Part shown: piece after piece, positions 14,946 to 21,719 of the stretch | Position numbering within the stretch: the stretch's first letter is position 1 | Layout: each line of letters starts with the position of its first letter | Assembly: GCA_035509195.1 (NCBI GenBank) | Contig: DATJLT010000043.1 | Span: forward strand, 1 to 24,163 | Source of the DNA: Chersky-822 sp035509195 | GTDB lineage: Bacteria; Actinomycetota; Actinomycetes; Streptosporangiales; Streptosporangiaceae | Direction of reading: 5' to 3' | DNA length: 24,163 nt | Made by a program: the position numbers and the translations under genes | The notes under the pieces: generated by a model | Databases searched by the model: none | The model's input: only the letters and a program-made list of their open reading frames with translations | Told to the model about the DNA's origin: nothing

Positions 14946-16060
14946 TCCGGCTTTCCGACGGCCTGCTCAAGCCCGTGCTGTTCGGCGTGGCAGCCCTGAT
15001 GGCGCTGATACTCGTCGGCGCGCTGGCCGCTCCGATGCTGCTGTTCGCGGCAGGCGGAATGCTGTACTCGACAGACAACGCGTGCTCCTCGGCGGGAAAC
15101 GGCAGCTCTAACCAGCCACCGCCGAGCACGGTCGCCGAGAACTCGATCCCGTCCAACTACCTGTACTGGTTCAAGCACGTCGGCGCGCAGTACCACGTTC
15201 CCTGGGTGATCCTCGCGGGAATCGGCAAGGTGGAAAGCGACGACGGCCAGACCACGCTGCCCGGCGTGCACAGCGGCTCCAACCCGTTCGGCGCGGCCGG
15301 CCCCATGCAGATCGGCATTGGCGGAGCGGCGGGCAACAACTGGGGCGGGCTGCCGATCCACCCGGCAAGCGAGAAGGTGGACGGCGTCGCCACTGACGAG
15401 AACGGCGACGGCGTGGCCAGCGTCTACGAGCCCGCCGACGCGATCGCGGGCACCGCCAAGTACCTGCTGGCAGACGGCGTGCTCGACAACGTGCCGAACG
15501 CGATCTTTGCCTATAACCATCTGGAGTCCTACGTTCAGGACGTGCTCGGCTGGGCGTCGACCTATGCCAAGGGCGGCTACACGGTCAGTCCTGTCACCGA
15601 AGACGACGCCCCGACCTGCATCCCTGGCCTCGGCGTCGCGGAAAGCAACGCCGCCGCGACCGCGATCGCCTTCGCCGAGGCCCAGCTCGGCAAGCCGTAC
15701 CAGTGGGGCGGCATCGGGCCTGACTCCTACGACTGCTCTGGGCTGGTCATGATGGCCTACCGCGCGGCAGGTATTTACATTCCCCGCACTTCGCAGGAGC
15801 AGTGGACCTGGGGCCCGCGCGTGCCGGCTAGCCAGGTAGAGCCCGGTGACCTGGTCTTCTTTGTCGGTGGTGACGGCACCCCCACCGCTCCAGGTCACGT
15901 CGGCATCGTGATCGGCAACGGCCTGATGATCGAGTCGCCCGCCCCTGGCCTGGTGATCAGGGTCACTCCGTACACCGACCGCGACCCCATTGGCTTCACC
16001 AGACCCTGGGCCCATGCCGGCGCAGGCTCGGGTTCAGGCTCGGGTTCAGGCGCTGCCTGA
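14942..16060 (+). CDS. Membrane-anchored lytic transglycosylase plus NlpC/P60 wall hydrolase
   Basis: This 372-aa enzyme is predicted to open peptidoglycan for the secretion channel (VirB1/TcpG role). An N-terminal helix spans residues ~10-38. An SLT-like domain (about 70-215) has the catalytic Glu98 in GIGKVESDDG, then GAAGPMQIG and a late AIFAYNHLESYVQDVLGWA motif. An NlpC/P60 domain (about 235-358) has Cys265 in YDCSGLV and His319 in GHVGIVIG. At the third position of the triad the sequence reads MIESP (Glu331), where the family often has His, Asp or Asn. The protein ends in a GSGSGSGSG tail encoded by short repeats. It is last in the locus, 34 bp before the right flanking repeat element. 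The GTG start overlaps the upstream stop. Confidence 0.88.
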   Translation: MIRLSDGLLKPVLFGVAALMALILVGALAAPMLLFAAGGMLYSTDNACSSAGNGSSNQPPPSTVAENSIPSNYLYWFKHVGAQYHVPWVILAGIGKVESDDGQTTLPGVHSGSNPFGAAGPMQIGIGGAAGNNWGGLPIHPASEKVDGVATDENGDGVASVYEPADAIAGTAKYLLADGVLDNVPNAIFAYNHLESYVQDVLGWASTYAKGGYTVSPVTEDDAPTCIPGLGVAESNAAATAIAFAEAQLGKPYQWGGIGPDSYDCSGLVMMAYRAAGIYIPRTSQEQWTWGPRVPASQVEPGDLVFFVGGDGTPTAPGHVGIVIGNGLMIESPAPGLVIRVTPYTDRDPIGFTRPWAHAGAGSGSGSGSGAA

Positions 16061-16094
16061 CCTCCGCACGAACCCGCCCAGTCGGCGGGCACCG

Positions 16095-16243
16095 GAGCAG
16101 CATCGATGCCTATGCGTTGTTGTTGGCGGGGCGGATCTTATGACAACGATGGCTAGTTGTTGCTGTCCCCGTGACATCGCTGGGACTTCGTTGCTGTAGC
16201 GGGCCAAGGGCGGGCAGCATCGCTGGCTAGTTGATGCTGCTGG
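16095..16243. repeat. Right flanking element: four degenerate palindromic repeats
   Basis: Units lie at 16095-16127, 16142-16168, 16171-16200 and 16213-16243, with the same spacing as the left element. The fourth is cleanest: GCAGCATC, 11-nt loop, GATGCTGC. The first is preceded by CCGGAG as on the left. By eye about 62 of 100 aligned positions match the left element from unit 2 onward with no gaps, most of them in the dyad arms. It sits between the convergent ends of the wall hydrolase and a minus-strand gene, so it could also end transcription. Conservation of arms over loops suggests selection on structure or on a palindromic protein site. Confidence 0.75.
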
Positions 16244-16253
16244 CCGGCCGGCG

Positions 16254-16634
16254 TTACTTGGTGTCTTCGCGGAAGCCGCCGAGGAAACGGCGGAACACGC
16301 CGCCCTCGCGCGGCAGTGCTGGCTGGGGCGGCGGGGCCTCGGTTCGCTCGTGACCCTCCGGCTGGTCGTAGTCGGCTCGCGCGATCGCGTCGATGATCTG
16401 CGCCTCGTCGAAGTCGGCCGAGCCGGGGATCTCGGGAATGAAGCCCACCAGGTCTCCGTCGAGCAGGACCTCCGCCTCCAGGCTTGACGTGCCCTCGCTG
16501 CCCCAGAGAGCCTCGCGCCCGTGATCGAGCCTGACCCTCACGGCGTAGGAGTCGACCCCGAGCGTCGCGACGTGCGCGTCGATGCCGCGATCTCGGAGCG
16601 CGTCGACGACGTGGTGGCAGCGGTTCTCATCCAT
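16254..16634 (-). CDS. Small acidic protein of unknown function
   Basis: I do not recognise this 126-aa product. It is soluble, with no signal peptide or membrane helix. The first ~90 residues read as a compact alpha/beta domain: HHVVDALRDRGIDAHVATLG, then DSYAVRVRLDHGREALWG, EAEVLLDGDLVGFIPEIPGS and a helix EAQIIDAIARADY. A charged Pro-rich linker follows, then a basic-aromatic end (FRRFLGGF). The start at ATG 16634 has no strong ribosome-binding site. It is divergent from the ABC ATPase gene (84-bp gap) and convergent with the secretion locus. Composition matches its neighbours, so it is likely a real gene. Confidence 0.62.
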   Translation of the reverse strand: MDENRCHHVVDALRDRGIDAHVATLGVDSYAVRVRLDHGREALWGSEGTSSLEAEVLLDGDLVGFIPEIPGSADFDEAQIIDAIARADYDQPEGHERTEAPPPQPALPREGGVFRRFLGGFREDTK

Positions 16635-16704
16635 GCGCCCAAACCTACCGCCCCCGCCACGCGGATACGGCCCCGCGCCACCGGGCGGGCAGCGGGGGCG
16701 GAGC

Positions 16705-16710
16705 TAGGAT
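16705..16710 (+). promoter_or_regulatory. -10 box of a probable leaderless promoter for the ABC operon
   Basis: TAGGAT fits TANNNT and ends 8 nt before ATG 16719. The nearest GGAG (16700-16703) is 15 nt from the ATG, too far for normal initiation, so a leaderless transcript is likely. No clear -35 hexamer is visible in the GC-rich sequence upstream. Confidence 0.4.
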
Positions 16711-16718
16711 TCAAGCTG

Positions 16719-17714
16719 ATGAGTACCGTGCGAGAAGCGAAGAGCAGCGGGATCGGTGAAGGCGCGCCTGCGGCGGCGATCCACACCGAGGATCTCACGA
16801 AGGTTTACCCTGGGACCGACTTCGCCGCCGTCGACAAGCTGAACCTCGACGTCAGCGCAGGCGAGATCTTCGGCCTGCTCGGCCCCAACGGCGCGGGGAA
16901 GACCACCACCGCGGGCATCCTCACCACCCGCGTGGTCCCCACCTCGGGGAAGGCCTACCTCGGCGGCGTGGACGTGGCGGCGCACCCGGCTCTGGCCAAG
17001 CAGCTCAGCGGGATCGTGTCGCAGCAGAACACGCTGGACCGTCAGCTCACGGTCTGGGAGAACCTCTATTTCCACGGCCGCCTGTTCGGCATTGGCTCAA
17101 AGGAGTCCCGGCGCATCGCCGATCAGCTACTTGAGCAGTTCCAGCTCGCCAAGTGGGCCAAGGCCAGCGTGTACGCGCTGTCAGGCGGCATGGCTCAGCG
17201 GCTGATGGTGGCCCGCGCGATCTTTCACCGGCCCTCTGTGCTGTTCCTCGACGAGCCAACCGCGGGCCTTGACCCGCAGAGCAGGCTGGCCCTTTGGGAC
17301 CTGCTCGGTGAGCTGCACGCCGCCGGGCAGACGATCCTGCTCACCACTCACTACATGGAGGAAGCCGACCGGCTCTGCGAACGGGTCGCGATCATGGACC
17401 ACGGCAAGATCCTCGCCATGGATACTCCGGCCGCGCTCAAGCAGAGCATCGGGGCGGACACGATCGTCACGCTCAAGACCACGGGGGATCCGCAGCAGCT
17501 CGCCGGCTTGCTGAGCCAGGACGTCGACGGCGTCGCCAGGACCAGAGTCACCGACAGCACCGTGCAGCTCCATATGCAGGGCAGTGACCGGCTCGTGCCG
17601 AGGGTCGTGGTCGCCGCCGAGCACGGCGGGTTCGACCTGGTCGACGTGTCGATCTCCGAACCGAGCCTGGAGACCGTCTTCATCAACCTCACCGGCAAGG
17701 AGTTGCGGGACTAA
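16719..17714 (+). CDS. ABC transporter ATP-binding protein, DrrA-like (ABC-2 exporter)
   Basis: This 331-aa cytosolic ATPase energises the permease encoded next. Walker A is GPNGAGKT (residues 55-62, Lys61), Q-loop VSQQN (~100-104), signature LSGGM (154-158), Walker B LFLDE (175-179) and switch His211. About 95 further residues form the C-terminal extension typical of daunorubicin-resistance-type (DrrA) ATPases. Substrates of such exporters include drugs and lipids; none can be assigned here. The frame extends upstream, but ATG 16719 is the start that fits the family N-terminus and the TAGGAT box. The stop and the permease start overlap as TAATG. Confidence 0.93.
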   Translation: MSTVREAKSSGIGEGAPAAAIHTEDLTKVYPGTDFAAVDKLNLDVSAGEIFGLLGPNGAGKTTTAGILTTRVVPTSGKAYLGGVDVAAHPALAKQLSGIVSQQNTLDRQLTVWENLYFHGRLFGIGSKESRRIADQLLEQFQLAKWAKASVYALSGGMAQRLMVARAIFHRPSVLFLDEPTAGLDPQSRLALWDLLGELHAAGQTILLTTHYMEEADRLCERVAIMDHGKILAMDTPAALKQSIGADTIVTLKTTGDPQQLAGLLSQDVDGVARTRVTDSTVQLHMQGSDRLVPRVVVAAEHGGFDLVDVSISEPSLETVFINLTGKELRD

Positions 17715-18616
17715 TGACCGCGCCAGCCACTTCACCAGCCGCTCAGCAGCCCAGGGGACAGGTGCTCCCGCATATAGGAGGCGGTCCGACCAGGTCGGTC
17801 GTCGCCGCGAGCTGGACCTCGCTCGGTGCTTTGCTGCTCCGCGACCTCGTGGTCCTGGGCAAGCACTGGTGGGAGTTCGTGATCCGCACGGTCATCCAGC
17901 CGTTCCTGCTCTGCTTCGTGTTCCTTTACGTGTTCCCGAAGATCGGGCAGGGCATCGGCGGCCACGGCACCGTGGAGGAGTCCGCGTTCGCGACGATCCT
18001 GGTGCCAGGCGTCGTCGGCATCTCGGTGATGTTCCAGGGGGTGCAGTCGATCGCGCTGAACATGGCACAGGAGTTCGGCTTCACCCGCGAGATCGAAGAC
18101 CGGGTACAGGCGCCCTGCCCGATCTGGCTGGTCGCGATCGCCAAGGTGCTGTCGGGAGCTGCCCAGGGCATCTTGTCGGCAATCATCGTGCTCCCGATCG
18201 CCTCGGTCGTCCACGCGCCAGGCGTGCGCGCGCACCTGACCTTGCACTGGCTGCTGATCCTGACGTTCGTGCCGCTCGCGTGCGTCGCCATGGCCGGCCT
18301 CGGGCTGGTACTCGGGACCAGCTTCGAGCCGAGGAACATCGGGCTCATGTTCGGCTTCATCATCTTGCCGATCACGTTCCTCGGCGGCACGTATTACGGC
18401 TGGACCAGGCTGGCTCCCGTCACGGTCGGCGGCTGGCACTGGCTGCAGACGATCGTGCTGATCAACCCGCTGATCTACGTGAACGAGGGGATGCGCGCCG
18501 CCTTCACCACCGCACCGCACATGCATCTTTACGTGATTTACCCGGTCGTGGTGGGATTCGCCGTGGTGTTCTTGTCGATCGGCCTGCGGAACTTCAGGCG
18601 GCGCGTTCTCTCGTAG
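17714..18616 (+). CDS. ABC-2 type permease (DrrB-like)
   Basis: This 300-aa integral membrane protein is the channel partner of the preceding ATPase. A cytosolic N-terminal ~50 residues lead to an amphipathic LLLRDLVVLGKHWWEFVIRTVIQP entry helix. About six membrane helices follow, including LLCFVFLYVFP, IVLPIASVV, LLILTFVPLACVAMAGLGLVLG, LMFGFIILPITFLGGTYYG and VIYPVVVGFAVVFLSIGL. The FGFIILPITFLGGTYY plus NPLIYVNEGMR region is characteristic of the ABC2_membrane family. It overlaps the ATPase gene by one base. Its stop codon TAG (18614-18616) is itself part of the TAGGAGG ribosome-binding site of the next gene. Confidence 0.92.
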   Translation: MTAPATSPAAQQPRGQVLPHIGGGPTRSVVAASWTSLGALLLRDLVVLGKHWWEFVIRTVIQPFLLCFVFLYVFPKIGQGIGGHGTVEESAFATILVPGVVGISVMFQGVQSIALNMAQEFGFTREIEDRVQAPCPIWLVAIAKVLSGAAQGILSAIIVLPIASVVHAPGVRAHLTLHWLLILTFVPLACVAMAGLGLVLGTSFEPRNIGLMFGFIILPITFLGGTYYGWTRLAPVTVGGWHWLQTIVLINPLIYVNEGMRAAFTTAPHMHLYVIYPVVVGFAVVFLSIGLRNFRRRVLS

Positions 18617-18624
18617 GAGGAAAT

Positions 18625-19779
18625 GTGGACTTCGAGCTCTCGGACGAGCAGCGCCTGCTGCGCGACACGATCCGCGCGTTCGTGGACGCCGAGATCAGGC
18701 CCGTAGCCAGGGAGTTCGAAGCCGAAGGCCGTTATCCGGACGCCGTCGTCGAGGTCATGAAGAAGATGGGCCTTTTCGGCCTGCTCGTGCCGGAGGAGTA
18801 CGGGGGCATGGCGGCCGACATGGTGTCACTGGCCGTCGTCTTCGAAGAGATCTCCCGAGGCTGGATGGGTGTCGCCGGGATCATCGGCAGTCATTCCCTG
18901 TCCTGCTGGATGATCGACAGGTTCGGCACTGAAGAGCAGAAGCAGGCGCACCTGCCCGCGCTCGCCGCGGGCGAGCGCCGTACCGGCATCGCGCTGACCG
19001 AGCCAGGCGCGGGCAGCGACCTTCAGGGCATCGCCACGACCGCGCGTCGCGACGGCGATCACTACGTGATTAATGGCCGCAAGACCTGGATCACTAACGC
19101 CCGCCACGCGAACCCGCTCCCCGTGCTCGTCAGGACCGACCCGTCGGCGAAGCCCGCGCACAAGGGCATGTCCGTCCTGCTTGTCGACCAGGGTTTCGAG
19201 GTCGTCAGGGACCTGCCGAAGCTTGGGTACCGCGGCCCTGAGACCTGCGAGATCGTTTTCGACGACCTCGCTGTCCCCGCGGCGAACCTGCTCGGAGGCT
19301 CAGAGGGCCGTGGGCTGCAGCAAGTGCTCGCCGCGCTGGAGAAGGGCAGGATCAACATAGCCGCGCGCGCGGTCGGCGTCGCGCAGGAGGCCTACGACCA
19401 GGCTCTGCGTTACTCCGGCCAGCGGGAAGCGTTCGGGCAGCAGATCTCCGGTTTCCAGGCCGTGCAGCTCAAGCTCGCCGACATGGCGATGAAGCTGCAG
19501 GCAGCGAGGCTCCTGACGTACTGGGCCGCGTCCCGCGCCGATGCCGGGCAGCGCGCCGACCTGGAGTCTGGCCTGGCCAAGGTCTATGCCTCGGAGGTCG
19601 CGCAGGAGTGCGCGTTCACCGCGATGCAGGTCCACGGTGGCTACGGCTATTCCAGGGAATTCACGGTGGAGCGCCTTTACCGTGACGCGCCGTTGATGGT
19701 CATCGGTGAAGGAACCAACGACATCCTCCGTACTGTGATCGCCGAGTCACTGATCAGTGGCCGTGGCGTGATCGGCTGA
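18625..19779 (+). CDS. Acyl-CoA dehydrogenase
   Basis: This 384-aa flavoenzyme is predicted to oxidise an acyl-CoA to the 2-enoyl-CoA, passing electrons to ETF. It opens with the usual FELSDEQRLLRDTIRAFVDAEI. Further signatures are ALTEPGAGSDL (about 124-134), NGRKTWITNA, GRINIAARAVGVAQEAYDQAL and QVHGGYGYSREFTVERLYRDA. Catalytic Glu362 lies in IGEGTNDIL, the position of short/medium-chain and isovaleryl-type enzymes. GTG 18625 is chosen because TAGGAGG (18614-18620) lies 4 nt upstream; the frame also stays open for ~1 kb behind it, antisense-free but overlapping the permease, and that part is not coding. Tight coupling to an ABC exporter is unusual. Chain-length preference cannot be read from sequence. 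Confidence 0.93.
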   Translation: MDFELSDEQRLLRDTIRAFVDAEIRPVAREFEAEGRYPDAVVEVMKKMGLFGLLVPEEYGGMAADMVSLAVVFEEISRGWMGVAGIIGSHSLSCWMIDRFGTEEQKQAHLPALAAGERRTGIALTEPGAGSDLQGIATTARRDGDHYVINGRKTWITNARHANPLPVLVRTDPSAKPAHKGMSVLLVDQGFEVVRDLPKLGYRGPETCEIVFDDLAVPAANLLGGSEGRGLQQVLAALEKGRINIAARAVGVAQEAYDQALRYSGQREAFGQQISGFQAVQLKLADMAMKLQAARLLTYWAASRADAGQRADLESGLAKVYASEVAQECAFTAMQVHGGYGYSREFTVERLYRDAPLMVIGEGTNDILRTVIAESLISGRGVIG

Positions 19780-19805
19780 CCGGCGCCCCGCCTGGTCACT
19801 ATGCT
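19776..19805 (+). promoter_or_regulatory. Candidate promoter of the amidase gene
   Basis: CTGACC (19776-19781) and TATGCT (19800-19805) are separated by 18 nt, a fair match to the actinobacterial TTGAC/TANNNT pattern. It overlaps the acyl-CoA dehydrogenase stop. A start near 19812 would give a 5' leader of about 44 nt containing the ribosome-binding site GGAGGGAG (19842-19849). Confidence 0.4.
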
Positions 19806-19855
19806 CTGAGGTGGTTTTGTCCGTCAGGGCAACGCCCTCGGGGAGGGAGAATCTC

Positions 19856-20617
19856 GTGCCGCACAAGCTCGGTCTCAGCCTGGCTGCTGCCGGGCTGCTG
19901 GTGATCGGACTGACCTCGGTTCCGCCTGCCGCCAGCGCGTCCGTGGCCAGGCATAAGATCCTCACGGGAAAGATCATCGGCATCGACCCAGGGCACAACG
20001 GCAAGAACTACACCGATCCTTCGTTCCTCAATCACCAGATCTGGAACGGCAGGAATTGGGAGGACTGCGATACCACAGGCACGGAAACCGACGGCGGCTA
20101 CACCGAGGCCAAGTTCAACTGGCTGGTCGCGAGCAAGCTGGCGAAGATCCTCCGCAAGGACGGCGCCAAGGTCGTCCTGACCAGGCACAGTAATAACGGC
20201 ATCGGCCCGTGCGTGAACACCAGGGCACACATTCTCGATCGCGCGCACGCGAATGTCTCGATCGACATCCACGCCGACGGCGGGCCCGCCTCAGGGCGCG
20301 GATTCACCGTGCTCGAACCCGTCGCCGACGGCCCGAACAACAAGGTGATCAAGTCCTCGATCCGTTTCGGCAAGCTCGTCCACCAGGCGTTCCTGAAGTA
20401 CACGCCGATGGGCGTAAGCGACTATTACGGGCATAATGGCTATATTTTCCGTAACGACCTTGCCGGGCTCAATCTCACCACGATGCCTAAAGTCCTGATC
20501 GAGTGCGGCAATATGAGAAACAGGGCCGATGCCAAGCTGCTGACTTCCGTGCGCGTGCAGCGGGAGATCGCCAAGGCCCTCTCTGAGGCGATCATCCGGT
20601 TCCTGACCGGGCGCTGA
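19856..20617 (+). CDS. Secreted N-acetylmuramoyl-L-alanine amidase (Amidase_3, Rv3717-like)
   Basis: This 253-aa zinc enzyme is predicted to cleave the amide between muramic acid and L-Ala of peptidoglycan. A signal peptide runs to about residue 28 (PPAASA). Zn ligands by motif are His47 (IDPGHNG), Glu84 (GGYTEAKFN) and His139 (SIDIHADG); catalytic Glu216 lies in VLIECGNMRN. The compact size without wall-binding repeats, and two cysteines (71, 119) placed near the active site as in mycobacterial Rv3717, suggest the same subgroup. GTG 19856 follows GGAGGGAG at proper spacing and gives a normal signal peptide. An in-frame GTG at 19811 would add 15 residues and lies just after a -10 box, so a leaderless long form cannot be excluded. 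Confidence 0.9.
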   Translation: MPHKLGLSLAAAGLLVIGLTSVPPAASASVARHKILTGKIIGIDPGHNGKNYTDPSFLNHQIWNGRNWEDCDTTGTETDGGYTEAKFNWLVASKLAKILRKDGAKVVLTRHSNNGIGPCVNTRAHILDRAHANVSIDIHADGGPASGRGFTVLEPVADGPNNKVIKSSIRFGKLVHQAFLKYTPMGVSDYYGHNGYIFRNDLAGLNLTTMPKVLIECGNMRNRADAKLLTSVRVQREIAKALSEAIIRFLTGR

Positions 20618-20704
20618 CCTGCCGGATCGCAGTGAGCAAGTTATTCGCAGTTCAGACGTAAGATCTGTCCCACCAGCAATGTCCGAACGACGGGTGAAAC
20701 GGTT

Positions 20705-21691
20705 ATGCGCCTGCATATGAGGCGAGCAAGTCAGCTAGCGGCGTTGTCCGCGATGGCGGTCATCGGGGCCGGGTGCGCGAGCGTGTCAGGCGTGGCGCCC
20801 GACAGCGGATCCACGGCGACCGTGGCCCAGCGGAACAGTTCGTCGCCCGCCAGTCCGTCTGGAGGGTCTTCTTCGCCATCGACCGGGCATAGTTCGGCGC
20901 CCAGGTCCACGCCGACGCCCAAGTCGACGAGGAAACTGCATCTGCAGTCGCCTTTCGACGGCGTGGCCAGTTACGTTGCGGGGACGCACTACTACATCAC
21001 GGCGGCCGTCTACGATCGCAAGACCGGGCAGACCTTCGTGCTTGATCCCAAGCCAGGAGCCGTGGAGCGCACGGCCAGCATCGTCAAGGTCGAGATCATG
21101 GGGGACCTGTTCCGCGAGCACGAGGCGGACAAGCAGCCCTTGTCTGACTCGGATATCTCGCTGCTGACCACGATGATCGAGAACAGCGACAACGACTCGG
21201 CGACGTCGCTGTGGAACGAGGACGGCGGTGCCCCGTCGATCCAGACCTTCGACGACAGCATCGGCATGACAGGCACAACCGCGTCCGCCGACCCGTGGAT
21301 ACCCGGCTCGACCGACCTGCCCGGCTGGGGCTGGACCTCGACGACCGCTCGTGACCAGGTCAGGCTCGTCAGGGACTTCGCGTACAAGAACAAGTGGATC
21401 AGTGACAGCTACCGTGAGCAGGGCCTGCACCTGATGGAAAGCATCGAGTCCGACCAGGACTGGGGCGTCTCGAGCGGTGTTCCTTCCGGCGTGACGGTGG
21501 CGCTGAAGAACGGCTGGCTGCCCATCGACCTGACCAACGACACCGACTGGCAGATCAACAGCATCGGGTGGGTCAAGGGCGACGGCCGCGACTACGTGCT
21601 CGCCATCTTGTGCCAGGGCAGCCTCAGCGAAGGCGACGGCATAGCCGCCGTCGATCACATCGCCGCCCAGGTCTACTCCGCCCTTGGCTAA
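20705..21691 (+). CDS. Exported class A beta-lactamase-fold serine hydrolase
   Basis: The 328-aa product has a signal segment with a lipobox-like AVIGAGC (Cys24), a Ser/Pro/Thr-rich spacer to about residue 78, and a penicillin-recognising serine-hydrolase domain. The active-site motif is S125-I-V-K128. SDN at 161-163 matches the second class A motif. The third motif reads K268-N-G where KTG/KSG is usual. No clear class A omega-loop Glu is seen, so true beta-lactamase activity is uncertain and a wall-related peptidase or inactive binding protein is possible. Lipobox position -3 is Gly, so lipidation is uncertain. ATG 20705 and in-frame ATG 20717 are both possible; neither has a strong ribosome-binding site. 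A TAAGAT box lies at 20659-20664. Confidence 0.8.
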   Translation: MRLHMRRASQLAALSAMAVIGAGCASVSGVAPDSGSTATVAQRNSSSPASPSGGSSSPSTGHSSAPRSTPTPKSTRKLHLQSPFDGVASYVAGTHYYITAAVYDRKTGQTFVLDPKPGAVERTASIVKVEIMGDLFREHEADKQPLSDSDISLLTTMIENSDNDSATSLWNEDGGAPSIQTFDDSIGMTGTTASADPWIPGSTDLPGWGWTSTTARDQVRLVRDFAYKNKWISDSYREQGLHLMESIESDQDWGVSSGVPSGVTVALKNGWLPIDLTNDTDWQINSIGWVKGDGRDYVLAILCQGSLSEGDGIAAVDHIAAQVYSALG

Positions 21692-21719
21692 GCCCCGCCG
21701 CGCCCGGCCCTGAACTGCC

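Noticed and set aside
14822..16015. 397-codon minus-strand open frame across the wall hydrolase
   Set aside because: It covers SLT and NlpC/P60 motifs on the + strand; its own translation has no recognisable family and ends inside the preceding gene.
5022..16253. Classic integrative conjugative element with att sites in a tRNA gene
   Set aside because: No tRNA, integrase, excisionase or exact direct repeats typical of att sites were found; the flanking repeats are too diverged for recent site-specific integration.
17584..18624. Upstream extension of the acyl-CoA dehydrogenase frame through the permease gene
   Set aside because: The family N-terminus begins at GTG 18625 with a strong ribosome-binding site; the upstream part is an Arg-rich out-of-frame reading of the ABC genes.
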